From assembly GCA_026225945.1 (NCBI GenBank), contig JAMJFZ010001652.1:35001-99000 (forward strand): a DNA stretch of 64,000 nucleotides. The letters run 5' to 3'. Shown here in pieces: positions 1-10,480 of the stretch (the stretch's first letter is position 1; each line of letters begins with the position of its first letter). Source of the stretch: Cricetomys ansorgei. Its lineage: Eukaryota; Chordata; Mammalia; Rodentia; Nesomyidae. The notes under the pieces were generated by a model, which worked only from the letters and a program-made list of their open reading frames with translations, ran no database searches and was not told the DNA's origin. The position numbers and the translations under genes are program-made.

Positions 1-115
1 TGCCCCCTAATGATGGACTATTACCTAGAACTATAAGATGAAATCAGCCCTTTTCTCCCCAAGTTGCTTTTGGTCATGGCATTTTATCACAGCAATAGAA
101 ACCCTAACTAAGACA
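1..115 (+). mobile_element. 3' end of a rodent LTR-type repeat
   Basis: The end (ggtcatggcattttatcaca, then gcaatagaaaccctaactaa) is the common 3' terminus of rodent ORR1/MaLR-like LTRs. The 5' part lies outside the window. The exact subfamily is not assigned. Confidence 0.6.
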
Positions 116-262
116 TCTGTTTATGCATTTGTGGGTGGGGGCAGAGGACAACTTGGAGAGTCAACTCTTGCCTTCTATCTTGTGAGTCTTGAGGACTGAG
201 CTCAGGTAGTCAGGCTCAGTGGCAAGTTCTTTTATCTGCTGAGTCGTCTTGCCAGTCCCCCA
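116..262 (-). mobile_element. B3/B2-like SINE fragment
   Basis: Read on the minus strand it matches the tRNA-derived head of B2/B3 elements (gctgagtcgtcttgccag here is the complement of the A-box end). It is diverged and directly abuts the LTR piece. Confidence 0.55.
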
Positions 263-353
263 TCTCTCTCTTAAACCTTACATTCTCTCACATACTTCTA
301 TGCCAGTCCCCCATCTCTCTCTTAATCCTTACATTCTCTCACATGCTTCTATC
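251..353 (+). repeat. Two-copy 51-bp tandem duplication
   Basis: The segment starting gccagtcccccatctctctc at 251 recurs at 302 with few changes, a period of 51 bases. A partial third match to ccagtcccc begins near 376. Confidence 0.8.
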
Positions 354-2007
354 CAGACTCATATGATGTCATCATTCCAGTCCCCGACCCCGGGTGCAGA
401 CATCTGTTGCTCTTTGGATTCTATCTCACAGCCATCAGATACAGGAAGTGCCTGGTAGCTCCTGACAAATGCTTCTTCTGGGCTTTCCCCTTGACAGCTA
501 ATCACTGGGATGCAGTCCTGTTGGAAGTCTCTAGAATCACATTTTAAAAACACCCAAAATCAGAATAAAACCTTATAACCTAGACATATGTTATGGCATA
601 ATTAGTCCTCATACAGCTGTTATAGGCAAGACAAGTGTTAGTTAAATGTGATGTGCCTGACACTTACTCTTTGGCCCTGTAAAAGCTTCGAACTAGTCTT
701 CTCATCACTGGTCTTAAGCTTGATGTCCAGCTCTGCATATTGAATGAACACATCTCATTGATAGAGAGATGATGCTGGAAGTCAGAGCTCTGCAGGTGTT
801 GGACTTGTATCATTTGGCTAAGACCACAGTCAGTCAGGTGCTCACTTGGGTTACTGGATGGTGGAGTGCTTTGGGATAGGTCACTCCTGCTTTCTGGGCC
901 TCAGATCCTCATTTGCAAAGTGGAAAAAATAATCCTGTAAGTTTGTCAGAATTAGTGAGCAACAAAGCTCTCAGCACAAACGCATCTAGTAAGCACTTGA
1001 GAAAATTTCAGAGACCATTCACTTGGACATTTCTTTCTCTTCTGGGTAGATGTAGATACCTGGTGTCTTTGGTTGTGTTAACTTTCCACAGAACTTAGCT
1101 TCTTGAGCTATTCCCCTTGGCCATTCTCTACGTAGCACCCACCTGTAACTGACGCCCTCGTTCTCTTACCCCAGCTGCTACTGTGACAGATTCCTAACTC
1201 ATAGCAGATTCCCACTGTGCCTTTTACCCTCCAGCTCTAAAAAGAGACAGGAAAGAGAGAACGTTTCGCCACCCTTGCAGGGGGCCTTTAAAGAGAGAAT
1301 GAGAGAAAGATTTACTGCCTTTTTGGCTGTCCTTATCTGTCCGAAGCTTGAAGAACAGGAACTCATAGGGAACTGAACTACCATCTCTCAAACCATACCT
1401 CCAACTGCCACTGCCACTGCCACTGCTTCATTTAACTCCTAAGCTGTTCCCAGAGGTCCAAGTGGCATGCAAGCATAAGGAAGGCTACACAGGACAAAAA
1501 ACTTCTTGGCAAGGCGTTCTGCTACAAGTACCCATGAGCAGGAAGGAGTCAACTGGTACATAATATGTGGCCTCTACTACTTACTGAGTGTTCTTTTATG
1601 CATGATTCCTTAAAATGACCCACTGGTGGCAGTGTCCCCTGTACTGGCTGGACTCTTCCCTTCTGTCCCACCTCTGCCCCATTTATTCAGCAAACGACCT
1701 CCTCACAAGTGGCTCCCTTCTGTGAGGCTCTCCTTCACCAATATACAGGTGGCCCTTGGTTTGCCATTCAGACCTTCAGAGCTGCTTCAGATTCTATCTT
1801 ACCATTTCATAGAAATTCACTGTCTTTTTAGAATTTATTATACAGATGCTCACCCTAGAATCAAGCTTTGTGATGGCCAAAATGCTATACACTTTATCTC
1901 CTTAGAACTTAAATTTGTAATGTGAGATGATAATGCCCTAAAAGAGGCAAAGTTAGTCCTTGAGTATGAAAAGATCTTTACATATGCATATTTGGCGCAG
2001 ATATAGG

Positions 2008-2332
2008 AGGAGTTGTATCACTGCATAAGAGCCCTTGCTGTGCAAGAATGAGTTCCTGAGTTCAAATCCCAGCACCATGTAGAAAGCTGGATGATCATAT
2101 ACACGTGTGCCTGTAACCCCAGCACTGTGAGGACAATGGTAGATGGCTAGTGTTTACTGGCTGTCAGCCTAGCTCTGGGCTCAGTGAGAGACCTATCTCA
2201 AGGAAATAAGACAGCAATAAAGCAGAATACCCGACATTTTCTTGAGCCCCACACACATGTGCACATGGGTGTGCACACCCCTCGATGTACACATATACCA
2301 TACACACACATATTACACTCACATGCGTACAC
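2008..2332 (+). mobile_element. RSINE1/B4-like SINE with CA-rich tail
   Basis: The order 'gcccttgctgtgcaagaatg', 'gagttcaaatcccagcacca', 'gtaaccccagcac' and a cytosine-adenine-rich 3' end is typical of RSINE1-type elements. Confidence 0.65.
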
Positions 2333-2335
2333 ACT

Positions 2336-2760
2336 ATCTTAGTTAGGGGCTGTCATCGATGTGATAAAACATCACGACCAACAGCAAGCTGGAGAATACA
2401 GGGTTTGTTTTTCTTACTCTTCCACATTGTAATCCGCTGAAGGAAGTCAGGGCGGGAACTCAAACACAGCAGGAACCTGAAGGCAGAAGCTGATGCAGAG
2501 GCCATGAAGGAGTGCTGCTTATCAGCTTGCTCCCCATGGCTTGCTCAACCTGCTTTCTGATAGAAACCAAGATCACTGAACCAGGGTGGTACCACCCACA
2601 AAAAGCTGGGCCCTCCCCCATCAATCACTAATAACAAAATGCGTTACAGGCCTGTCTACAACCCAATCTTATGGAGGTATTTTTTTTTTTAATTGAGACT
2701 CTCTCCTTTGTAATGACTCTAGCTTGTGTCAAGTTGACATTAAACTAGCCATCACACAAG
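2336..2760 (-). mobile_element. Rodent LTR-type repeat, near full length
   Basis: It runs from tcttagttagg to the complement of a gtcaacttgacacaagct-type start. It carries the familiar internal text 'ggcaggaacc', 'tgatgcagaggccatg' and 'gggccctcccccatcaatca'. This is a solitary LTR-like, non-coding element. The family name is not certain. Confidence 0.65.
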
Positions 2761-3871
2761 CTTCTGCATTCATGTATGCAAGGAAGTATAAATATATATT
2801 TAGAAAAGAATGTCATGGAGTGTACACATGGTATTAAGATTTGGAGAACACAACAAGGATGAGAATATCTAAAAGTTTCCTTAAGGGAGTCATAAACAAA
2901 TAACAAGGGTTGAGCAGACTACATTGCATCATAGAATAGGGCCAAGCACATAATAGGCTCATAAATAACATCTCTTGATAACTGTAACAGACCTCCTGGA
3001 ACATCAAGTCACTAGACACTAGAACAGAATCTCCAGTCTATTTACTGGGTCCTGTGTTTTTGATTCCTAACTACTCATTAATGCCCAGTACATGCTTCCT
3101 AAATTGGCTGGAATGTATTTGTCAGTCCCACAGGAGGAAGCAGAGGAAACATATTTTCTATGCAAAACAGCAAATGATCGTAGGAAGTCATTTCATTCAG
3201 AAGAGCTCAGATAATCTTCCTCAGAGCACTAATGGTGCGTTAGAGGTGGCTCATCTTAAGCATGGAAATGGCTTCCATCTCTTCTCATGACAAAATCAAG
3301 GTGGAAGGGTGGGCAACATTTTCAGTGTCTTATTATTTTACAGCATCAGAGGGCTGAAAGAACAAAACACAACTAACAACCCCGTTTATTAAGCAGCTTG
3401 ATAAATATTCATGTACAAACAATCCAGGTCCCACTGGCCCCTGTATCCCTTCTTGAGTCTTAGGTTTTTATGAGCTCTCCTTCCACTACTTCTTGTTTCT
3501 CATTGATTTTTAGATCTGGGCACCTGCCTTTTATCACCGCGATTGCTGGAACCCAGCTTTGAACAGATTCGTTGTCATTAGATAAAGTATGATAATCTAA
3601 TGTTGAAATCGTGATCCACCTCTGGTTTTGCTTCTGCATTAGCCAGCAGACGTTCCTCTCATGCCCAAAATCTTGGCCTGTTCCAAAACACATTTGTGAG
3701 TTGTCTGTGGCACCCTAGGGTCTCCGGGACACAACTGGGGACCGCGGTGGCAGACCAAGGTGTGATAGGACTCTGGCTTGCAGTAGAACTGCGGCAGGGG
3801 AACTGGCAAGGCAGGGGAGAATCTGCATGGATATTCAGAGGTAAATAGTCCTAACTTTAAAATGTTGTGCC

Positions 3872-4170
3872 AGGGGCTGGAAGGAAGGCTCGGTGGGAAA
3901 GAGCTTGCTGTGCAAACATGACAACCCGAGTTTGTTCGTCAGAAACCTCTTGAAAAGCAGTACATTGTGACACATGCTTGTGACACTAGCACTGAGGAGC
4001 TAGACACAGATGGACCTCTGAAGCTCGCTGCCATCCAGCCTGACCTTGTTTGTGAGTTCCAGGACAGTTAGAGACCCTGCCTCAAAAGACAGAAAAGAGG
4101 GCAACTTCTGAGGAACAGTACCTGAGGTTGACCCTCCACATGCATCCACAGATATGTACACACATATGAG
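3872..4170 (+). mobile_element. RSINE1-like SINE
   Basis: It begins ggggctggaaggaaggctcg and continues 'agagcttgctgtgcaaacatgac', then a B1-related half ending in a cytosine-rich tail. Confidence 0.65.
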
Positions 4171-4193
4171 CCCCCCCCCCCCCCCCCCCCCCC
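4171..4193 (+). repeat. Poly-C tract, 23 bases
   Basis: An uninterrupted run of 23 cytosines forms the tail of the SINE just before it. Length is likely variable and prone to sequencing error. Confidence 0.95.
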
Positions 4194-4239
4194 GCCAACA
4201 TCCTCTCCTGCTCTCATGTAGCCGCATGTTATACCCTGT

Positions 4240-4445
4240 GCTCTTTATTCCCGTGATACGGGGTCTCCCACCCACTGAATCCGAAATTAGCAAACTCCAC
4301 ATTTCCTTGTCTCTGACTCTAACAGTGCTTGGGTTACAGGCTCACCTGACCATGTCTGACTTTTTACTTAGATGCTAGGGATTTGGACTTGGTCCCCACA
4401 CTTGCCCAGTAAGTGCTCCTATCCATTGAATCATCTCGCCAGTGT
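4240..4445 (-). mobile_element. B4-like SINE
   Basis: On the minus strand it has the B4 composite look: an ID/B2-like head (complement of aatcatctcgccagtg) and a B1-like partner (complement of gcttgggttacaggctcacc). Confidence 0.5.
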
Positions 4446-4455
4446 CCCTTGCATT

Positions 4456-4760
4456 CCTTCTCTCTGGCTTCTGCAACAAATAATCATAAGCTGGGTGACA
4501 TAAAGCAGCAAAACTGTATTCTTTCATGGCTCCAGATTAGAAGTTTAAAGTCATGATGTCAGTCAAAGTGCTCTCCCCACTGGAGGTTCAAGAGGACAGT
4601 GATCTTTGGCCTCTACCAGCTTCCTGGTGACATTCCTTAGCTTCTGTAGTTGCACCACTGACCCTCACCTCTTGGTTCACATCAGTTCCCCTCTTTCTGG
4701 GCCTGTGTCCTCCCCTGCTCTATTTCTTATGAGCTGTTGTGGATTTGAGGTCTAATAGGT
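4456..4760 (-). mobile_element. MaLR-type LTR remnant
   Basis: The text 'acaaataatcataagctggg', 'cagcaaaactgtattctttc' and 'catggctccagattagaagt' is like the complement of old MST/MLT-type LTRs. It is diverged. Confidence 0.45.
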
Positions 4761-6380
4761 GAGTTTGTGATACTCTCGTCTCAAAACCCTTAACCCAATT
4801 ATACCTGTAAAGATTACTTTTCCAGATAAGGTATCATTTGCAGAGTCTGGTCATCAAGGCAGAGAGATAGCATGCTTAGGACCATTCAAATCTCTGTGCT
4901 CAGAGGCAGAGCTATGCAGGAGAGGGTGGGCTTTTGAGAACTAGGATGACTCTTTTGAAGATCTGGGTTGAGAATTAGAGAAATATGGGTCTGAATCAAA
5001 GGATGGAAGTAAAATGGATACAGAGATGGGGGGTGGGGATACAAGGATATTTGAGCCTCAAAAGAGACAGAAAGGTGGGGTTATTTGGGATTGGTACCAT
5101 ATTTCCAGGGGCATGGCTGCCCTACATTCAACAATGTAGTCCAGTGAGTGATTCAGCAAATTCATTTGCTAGGTTGAATGGTTTCCTTTACTTTGCAGCC
5201 AAGAATAGTAAGACAAAACAGAATACATGAAGGAGGTCTGACTGAACGTTGTAGATCTCCCATCTTTAACAACCCTCTGGTGGTGGTTCCCCATGTTTAC
5301 AGAAGTGGGTACTGCAGCACAGAGTTTAGCAGCAGACTCTGAGCAGTAACAGGAGGCAGAGTCTATGCCGTCTCTGATGCTAAGAACAAGCATGGCCTCT
5401 AGCATGGCTCCTGTACTGAGTAACTGCTTCATCGAAAGAGCTTTGCACATATTCATCTCTGAAGATGCTTGTCATGATTTTCTTGGTGTTTTCTTCCCAA
5501 GTTCTTGCCCAGATCCCGCTTGTGCTTGGGCAGGCTTTATGGAATGGGGAACCTCCCGGCATCTGCTTACTTAACATTTTCTGAAGATGGGTCAGCCCGT
5601 AGACCTCACTACTTACTCAGTTATATGTTAACAACTTAGAAACTGTAAAACACTGGGCTCCCGTGCTGCATCCGATCCAATCATGCTGCTCCTTAGGAGT
5701 CTAGGCAAGGATAAAGTCTGTAGCTTTCCATTACACTCTTTACTTAGGGGAGACTCACGTGAGTAAAATTCATTCACAAATTTGATCTGTTTTTAAAATA
5801 CCATCATCGACCTTTGGTGAGACGTCTATTTCCATCTAAGTGGCTTTTGCTTTTGTGTTTGTTTTCTCCCTGCCTGCCTGCCAGTCTATCTGGGACTAAG
5901 AGTATCACTCAATTCAGGCTTCTGTCATTGTGCATCAGCTGCAAATGTGCCCCCGAGGAGCAGGAGCTGCAGAGTGCCACTGCAGACCTAGAAAGCCCTC
6001 TGGGGACAAGGGGATTGTCTAAGGTCTGAGGCTGAGGTGTCCAGCGACTTTATATAAATCATTTCCTCGCTGGAGGAAGAATAGGCACTTCAATTCAATC
6101 TCTAACAGTACACATCCACTGTATTCTCCAAGACGAACATAGTTCTGCCCATATTTACAGCTTACTTCATATTTCTTATGTAACCTTTAAGTCAAACTAA
6201 TATGCTTTATGGCCTGTATTCATAATACAACTTTATTTTTGCCTTTTAGTCTCTTGTTGAAGTTCCTTTGTGAGGCAAATTATTTCTGTTCTTGTGTATA
6301 AACACAGTCAGATTTCTGGATATCTCTGGATGTTCTTAGGTGTCAAAACACAGTCTGGATACCATTTAACTGAAAGTTGT

Positions 6381-6540
6381 GACCAGGAGTGGTAGCACAT
6401 GCCTATAATTCCAGCAAAAATAAAGGTAGAAGTATCATGAATTCAAGGTCAAACTCAGCTACATGGTGAGTTCAAGTCCAGCCTGGGCTACATGAGACTC
6501 CTATTTAAAACAATCAAAACCAAAGAAAACAAAAAATAAG
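6381..6540 (+). mobile_element. B1-like SINE (old)
   Basis: It shows the 7SL-derived order gtggtagcacatgcctataa, gttcaagtccagcctgggct and an A-rich tail. Confidence 0.6.
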
Positions 6541-6624
6541 CGAACAAGGAATGTGTGACTTGTTTTTAACACTGAACTTGTTGAAAACAGGAAATGTACA
6601 GTGGGAAAAGGAAAGAATACTATT

Positions 6625-6715
6625 AATCAGGGCTCTCTAGCAGAACAGAACTGGATAGCACACATACCACACACACACATAAACACACACACACACACTC
6701 ACACATACACATATA

Positions 6716-6761
<46 letters not shown>

Positions 6762-6775
6762 ACATACACATACAC

Positions 6776-6855
<80 letters not shown>

Positions 6856-6877
6856 ACACACACACACACATACACCA

Positions 6878-6957
<80 letters not shown>

Positions 6958-7347
6958 TATGTATGTATTAGAGTGGCTTACAGGCTCTGGTTCAACTAGT
7001 CTGGTAATGGCTGTCTACTGTAAAAAGTCCAAGAATCCAGTAGTTGTTCAGTCCACGAGGTTGGATGCCTCAGCTGGAATCCTGAAGAAGTAGGCTCTAA
7101 TGCCAGTAAAGAAATGGAACGGGGGGAGGGAAGTCAAGATGGCAAAGACAGCAAGTTTCCTTCATCCATGTCTTTTATATAGGTTGCCACCAGAAGGTGT
7201 GATCCATGAATCTTCCCTCTTCAAAAGATCTGGATTTATGGTAGGTCCTCCTGCTTCAAATGGTTCAATCAAGAAAAATCCCAGAAGTTTAAGTTTTAGT
7301 TAATTCCAGATATAGTCAAGTTGACAACCAAGAATAGCCATCACAGA
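6625..7347 (-). mobile_element. Rodent LTR-type repeat carrying a long CA tract
   Basis: It opens with taatcagggctctctagcag and closes with gtcaagttgacaaccaagaa then tagccatcacag, the ends of a common rodent interspersed repeat seen here in reverse. The middle text includes 'gttggatgcctcagctgg' and 'cttttatatagg'. The CA expansion lies inside it. The family name is uncertain. Confidence 0.6.
6661..6955. repeat. Compound (CA)n microsatellite, about 290 bases
   Basis: Nearly pure CA with a few TA and CC interruptions, with runs of more than 50 bases. Histidine/threonine and valine/cysteine ORFs across it are artefacts of the repeat. Confidence 0.98.
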
Positions 7348-7352
7348 AGGCA

Positions 7353-7417
7353 TTTCTCTGTTTCTGTCTCTGTCTCTGTCTCTGTCTCTCCTCTCTCTGT
7401 CTCTCTCTCTCTCTCAT
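7353..7417 (+). repeat. (TCTG)n/(TC)n pyrimidine tract
   Basis: A run of tctgtc and tctctc units directly follows the LTR-type repeat. Confidence 0.85.
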
Positions 7418-7689
7418 CTCATTTGGGCTCATTGATGTCTCCACATCTGTGCTCACAGCTGGAAAACTGTTTTCCAGCACTTCTTAAATTGGAGCATGGG
7501 AGGGAGAAGAGGAGGGGACAGTAAAAAAAAGCTACTTGTTTGACACTTCTGTGGTTAGGCTATGTGTCATTTCTTGAGAGTTCTTCAGGGAACAAACCCC
7601 TGTAACTAGGACACCATTAAGAATGAGGTCAAATAGGCCTCTGGTTTGGCAGGTGCTTTGAAGCTCCTGAGGACCTGACAGCACCTTAA

Positions 7690-8010
7690 TATTTGTGCTT
7701 CCGTAACAAAATACCCAAGACCAGATAATTTATAAACAACAGAACTGCTCACACAATTACTTTGCGTTTATTTTTCACAGTTCTGAATGTTGGGAAGTCC
7801 AAGATGAAGTTTCTGGAAAGTCCATTGTATAGGGAGAACCAGTTCTCTGCTGCCACAATGTACTATTTGGAGGTGAGGGATACTGCAGCCTCTCCTAGCA
7901 GAAGATGGAAGGAAGAACTTCTTGCAAGAGCCCCTTTATAAGGGCACCTCATGCCATTCATGATGGGGCAGCTCTCATAGCCAAGTCACTCTTTGGAGTC
8001 CCAACGTTGT
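7690..8010 (-). mobile_element. MaLR-type LTR remnant (MST/MLT-like)
   Basis: The text 'acaaaatacccaagaccaga', 'taatttataaacaacagaac' and later 'gcaccaccatgccattcatg'-like sequence at 7945 match the pattern of old mammalian MaLR LTRs in reverse. The downstream limit is vague. Confidence 0.55.
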
Positions 8011-9690
8011 TGTGGGTTTGGAGGGACACATTAAAGCGACTTCGTTCAGCTCTCCTTTGCTGAGGTCTCCTTGTCCCAGTAAGTTCCCTTCCTAGAAAGG
8101 ACTTAAATGGACCAAGCACAGTCTTTTGGAGTACCCCACATCTTGTGCCATAGACCACCTACGTGAAATGAAGAGGGAGTCGGGAGGGGTGCGGAGGGGA
8201 GAGAGGAGGTTGTTTACAGCCTAACAGTTTTTCCTTTGCTCTGCTGGGGGCTGACTCATGAGCTCATCTCTTGTGGAGTTCAGACCCAAGCCTACCTACC
8301 ATGTCCCCTTGCATAGTTTAAACTCAGGCACCACAGTTTAAATTCACTCCTGGGTTCTCCTCAAAGCCCTGTTCTTTTGTCTGGAAGTTTCAAAGATGTC
8401 AGGTCTCAAACATATCTGAGGAAATCTTCCCCAGTGGTCCCCCCTTTGACCTTGTACATGCTCAGTGTGTGCAATAAGCTTTTGAGGGACATCTGCCTTG
8501 TTTTCTCAGTAAAATGTTGGTCTACTTCCTCTATTTGAAATATGCTATTCTATGTGCAAGCCCCAAATGACTAACATCATATTGAGAATCCGTTTGTGTA
8601 TTCAGTTTGTATGAAATTCCTAGCTGAGAGGCAGTGTCGAATGTAAATGCACATTAAAGTCCAGCCACATATATATTTGACTGTTAAAAAAAGCCATGTT
8701 AAGCAGTAGAAAATACAGGTAAAATTAGTTTTAATAACAGTATATCCAACCCAGTGTATCTAAAACACTGTCATTTCAATATGAAATCAATATCTTAAAT
8801 TATCCAAGATGTATTTTTCATTCTTTTGCTTTAAGTCTTCGTAACCCAAATTTACATCTAGTCCACCTTCCTATTAGGGCCAGACACTCAGTGTTCATAG
8901 ACGCTCAATGGCCACAAGGGTCAGTCATGGCTATAGACAAAGCTGATGTCTGTCTTGATGGCTCTTTATCAGTGCTCGATATACAGTAGGTATTCTACGC
9001 CTGTGACCTTGAATTGAGATGTGATCGAAGAAATAAAGAGTAAAGAAACTCTCAGGAGTATCGTAGGACAACTTGGCACAGGACTCAGAGTCTAAAACAT
9101 CCAATCCTGCACACAGTTAATTTGTCAATATAGCTAGTAATTCATTTCCTTCACAGGTATTCAAAGTCCCTGAAGGCAGAGGTGATGCTGCCTTATTCTC
9201 GCCCATGCTCCCACAGCCACCCAGGATCCCTAGTTATGTGGTGTGGAACTTCATGTAGCCCACAGGTATTTATTTGGTGCTCGTCTTATACCAGCTACAA
9301 TTTTGGGTGCTAGGATACGAACAACAGGCTGCACTGATGGAGCCATAGGAGAAAGGAAGCTAACAAGGTCTTTGGAGGAAAAAATAGAGTGACATGATAG
9401 AACATGATGGGGTGACAGGGGACAGGAGCACCGGGTACTTGAGGAGGCGGGGCCAGTTCTGCAAGGAGCCATCTAATTCTATCTTACCCAGCCCTTCATG
9501 CCCTCTCTGTTGCAGCCTCCCTGGCCTCTCCTTTTCTAGACTAACTCAAACTCTGTCTCTATTGTGTCCTGCTCCCTCCTTGCCTCGCCCATCACTTTTG
9601 TCTTCCCACGCTTCAGCTGTCTCCTATGCTGTGCTGTCTCCTCAAAGAAGCCATCCCTGATCATCCCCACCCCCACCCCCACTTTCCATC

Positions 9691-9692
<2 letters not shown>

Positions 9693-9749
<57 letters not shown>
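9693..9749. repeat. (TA)n microsatellite, 57 bases
   Basis: A pure alternating TA run, able to extrude a cruciform. Length is probably polymorphic. Confidence 0.95.
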
Positions 9750-9751
<2 letters not shown>

Positions 9752-10308
9752 CCGCATTATATATAACACAATCTGTGAACTTAGTACACTGGAAGTAAAC
9801 TCCTGGCGAAACCTTTTTGGCAGTTGCAATCTTTCAGCCCCTAGAGTACTCCCTTGATGACTAATATTTGACCAGTAATCACTGTGTAGTCGATGTGATT
9901 TTTAAATGCACACGCGAAGGAAGATCACTAGTTAGAGTCTCTGCAAGGAGTCTTAGGGGCTAATTTAAATAAATGTGAATGAACTCTGGGAAGAACACTT
10001 TTTTTTTTCTGTCTCAGAACAGGAAGATAGGCTAATCCATCTGAAAGTTAATCTTTCAGGATGCTATGGCATCCAGTATCATAGGAGTTGCTTCCAACTC
10101 CTTCTGCACATAACTGAAGGGCATTCACGAACCTCTGGAGGAGGTCAAAGAACCACAGGATAAATATTCCTGTGGAAATGGGAATCCCTACTGCATCGCG
10201 GAGAAGCAGGTGTTCCGGAGATCATGTGTGAAGTGGCTTTGAAGACTCAGGAAAGGTCTGGCTAAGGAAGGCCTGTGGATGGGAGGGAAGCTTGAGTCCC
10301 AGGAAACT

Positions 10309-10315
10309 GTAAATA
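10309..10315 (+). promoter_or_regulatory. Forkhead (FOXJ1-like) motif
   Basis: GTAAATA fits the forkhead core RYAAAYA. It sits about 95 bases upstream of the strong X-box. FOXJ1 is the master factor for motile cilia, so the placement is sensible, but a seven-base motif is common by chance. Confidence 0.4.
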
Positions 10316-10340
10316 AAATGTATCGCTTCATTACCAGGCG

Positions 10341-10354
10341 GTTGCTAGGGACGC
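10341..10354 (+). promoter_or_regulatory. Weak RFX X-box-like site
   Basis: GTTGCTAGGGACGC has a good first half-site (GTTGCT) but a degenerate second half. It may act together with the strong X-box 64 bases downstream. Confidence 0.4.
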
Positions 10355-10363
10355 TCGCCTGCT

Positions 10364-10368
10364 CCAAT
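10364..10368 (+). promoter_or_regulatory. CCAAT box
   Basis: A direct CCAAT pentamer lies between the two X-box-like sites, a usual spacing for NF-Y with RFX in promoters. It is short, so chance is possible. Confidence 0.4.
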
Positions 10369-10404
10369 CATCGCTCTTCTTGCTAAAGTGTGAGCCACTG
10401 TGCG

Positions 10405-10418
10405 GTTGCTGTGGCAAC
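10405..10418 (+). promoter_or_regulatory. RFX X-box, near-perfect
   Basis: GTTGCTGTGGCAAC is two inverted half-sites (GTTGCT / GGCAAC) with a two-base centre, one change away from the ideal GTTGCC-NN-GGCAAC. RFX2/RFX3 bind such sites in cilia gene promoters. It ends 13 bases before the proposed start codon, so it lies in or at the 5' leader. A further GGCAAC half-site follows at 10423-10428. Confidence 0.8.
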
Positions 10419-10420
10419 AG

Positions 10421-10480
10421 ATGGCAACAAGATGGACTCGGCCGCTCCGGAAAAGGCAATCCGAAAGAAGTGCAGAAATT
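10421..10480 (+). other. Upstream ORF, first segment (overlaps Hydin start in another frame)
   Basis: An ATG at 10421 lies 11 bases before the proposed Hydin ATG and in a different frame. It has C at -3 and G at +4, a middling context. It runs 20 codons to the exon 1 donor and, once spliced, eight more into exon 2. It stops at TGA 33487-33489, which overlaps the in-frame ATG at 33486 as ATGA. The peptide is arginine-rich and resembles nothing I know. Whether it is in the transcript depends on the true start site. Confidence 0.5.
10432..10480 (+). CDS. Hydin: Hydin exon 1, coding part (proposed start)
   Basis: The proposed first coding exon starts at an ATG in strong Kozak context (A at -3, G at +4). 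It encodes 16 codons beginning MDSAAPEKAIRKKC plus one extra base, and ends at a clean donor (aatt|gtgagt). Joined to exon 2, the split codon becomes TGT (Cys17) and the frame stays open into the Hydin sequence. This start would add 24 residues before the first in-frame ATG of exon 2 at 33486. Cilia-type promoter motifs lie just upstream, which supports a true first exon. I chose this ATG over 10421 because that one is in another frame and stops at the beginning of exon 2. A further 5' UTR exon inside the 23 kb intron cannot be excluded, and the leader before 10432 is of unknown length. Confidence 0.7.

Larger units (their letters stand above)
1..10300. other. Intergenic region upstream of Hydin
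   Basis: No exon or gene was recognised. The region holds LTR-type remnants (1-115, 2336-2760, 4456-4760, 6625-7347, 7690-8010), SINEs (116-262, 2008-2300, 3872-4170, 4240-4445, 6381-6540) and simple repeats, each listed separately. The remaining stretches (about 360-2000, 2760-3870, 4760-6380, 8010-9690, 9750-10300) look like ordinary single-copy DNA with only short chance ORFs. Confidence 0.7.
10300..10480 (+). promoter_or_regulatory. Hydin core promoter region
   Basis: This stretch just ahead of and into exon 1 holds a forkhead-type motif, a CCAAT box and two RFX-like X-boxes within about 110 bases. It is more GC-rich and CpG-containing than its surroundings, and CpG-containing sequence continues to about 11000. 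No TATA box is evident at a useful distance. RFX plus FOXJ1 control is the established logic for motile-cilium genes. The use of these sites here is inferred from sequence. Confidence 0.7.

Noticed and set aside
6601..6999. His-Thr and Val-Cys repeat ORFs
   Set aside because: Translation of the CA microsatellite.
10421..10480. ATG at 10421 as the Hydin start codon
   Set aside because: It is out of frame with the Hydin sequence and terminates eight codons into exon 2; kept only as an upstream ORF.
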